Below the pieces are notes generated by a model. That model was not told the origin of the DNA and ran no database searches. It saw only the letters and a program-made list of their open reading frames with translations. The translations under genes were made by a program, and so were the position numbers. This document shows positions 63,905 through 64,000 of a DNA stretch of 64,000 bases, in pieces. Source of the DNA: Fen-1364 sp049515135. Lineage in GTDB: Bacteria; Spirochaetota; Spirochaetia; SZUA-6; Fen-1364. The stretch's first letter is position 1. Each line of letters starts with the position of its first letter. The stretch spans positions 62,001 to 126,000 of the forward strand of contig JBEKUJ010000006.1 of NCBI GenBank assembly GCA_049515135.1, written 5' to 3'.

Positions 63905-64000
63905 TCAGCTTGCGGCCTGGCAGGCCTGCCTGCCCAGGTCAGTGGCAAAAGCCTCGCGTATCCTGGTCTCCATCTCCCGCGCTCCCGGACAAGACAGGAT
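63905..64000 (-). CDS. C-terminal end of an unidentified gene (cut by window edge)
   Basis: Only about 31 residues are visible, ending R-E-A-F-A-T-D-L-G-R-Q-A-C-Q-A-A-S before a TGA. They look helical and carry no motif that allows a family to be named. The stop is six bases from the hisA start, so the two are probably co-transcribed; a his-operon member is a reasonable guess but is not supported by sequence. Confidence 0.4.
   Translation of the reverse strand: MLSCPGAREMETRIREAFATDLGRQACQAAS

Noticed and set aside
1..64000. tRNA or rRNA genes
   Set aside because: Occurrences of GGTTCGA-like sequences (for example near 535 and 21048) lie inside coding regions and lack any cloverleaf.

Overview
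The window looks like chromosome from a GC-rich (visually about 60%) member of the Spirochaetota. The strongest marker is a 1042-residue protein at 22581-25709 with the layout of the periplasmic flagellar collar protein FlcA: short FK..L..LG motif, acidic Pro/Glu-rich region, one membrane helix, TPR domain. A LysM protein carrying a DnaK-like substrate-binding beta domain and several small conserved-looking proteins of unknown function agree with this. Terminal cytochrome oxidase genes at the left edge and a class II (B12) ribonucleotide reductase suggest an aerobic or facultative environmental spirochaete rather than a strictly anaerobic host-associated one. No rRNA, tRNA, CRISPR array, transposase or prophage was seen.

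Layout. 1-1.9 kb: end of ctaD, then ctaE, ctaF-like and ctaC. 1.9-9.4 kb, minus strand: mnmE-mnmG-rsmG (tRNA U34 and 16S rRNA modification), then the DnaK-SBD/LysM protein and a lytic transglycosylase lipoprotein. 9.5-16.3 kb: small operons (coiled-coil protein, lipoate-ligase-like protein, lipoprotein; HEAT protein, unknown protein, histidine kinase; nucleotidyltransferase-like protein, metallopeptidase-like lipoprotein). 16.4-21.7 kb: nrdJ, an acyltransferase with extra C-terminal domains, a nitroreductase. 21.7-25.7 kb: glycogen-binding-fold secreted protein and flcA, divergent. 25.8-33.7 kb: ilvE on the minus strand, then a LacI-regulated sugar locus (LacI, binding protein, two permeases, cytoplasmic GH20 hexosaminidase), probably for an N-acetylhexosamine oligosaccharide. 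34.9-39.2 kb: ssb, then an accessory block (aldo-keto reductase, flavodoxin, broken SDR, carboxymuconolactone-decarboxylase-like protein, AraC regulator) closed by a second, decayed ssb 3' end. 39.2-43.5 kb: a conserved-looking protein, thioredoxin, lipoproteins, a Crp-type protein and a Nudix hydrolase. 43.7-50.4 kb: E2 and fused E1 of a 2-oxoacid dehydrogenase and a two-component system. 50.5-64 kb: ThuA-like protein plus beta-hydroxyacid dehydrogenase, two outer-membrane-like proteins, guaB, fabI, a PIN-PhoH protein, a dicarboxylate symporter, galU-aroK and hisA.

Three sequence-level patterns stand out. First, several genes have a sigma70-type -35/17 bp/-10 promoter whose -10 ends only 6-9 bases before the start codon, with no Shine-Dalgarno sequence, so they probably make leaderless mRNA. 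Second, an intergenic palindromic repeat of about 70 bp occurs five times and abuts or overlaps stop codons; one copy is split by a 48-bp module flanked by TA on both sides, and that module recurs alone elsewhere. Third, the accessory block lies between a whole ssb and an ssb tail. No clearly new multi-gene defence or mobile system was found; the best leads are the DnaK-SBD/LysM protein next to its transglycosylase, the acyltransferase with added zinc-ribbon and PH/GRAM-like domains, and the repeat families.
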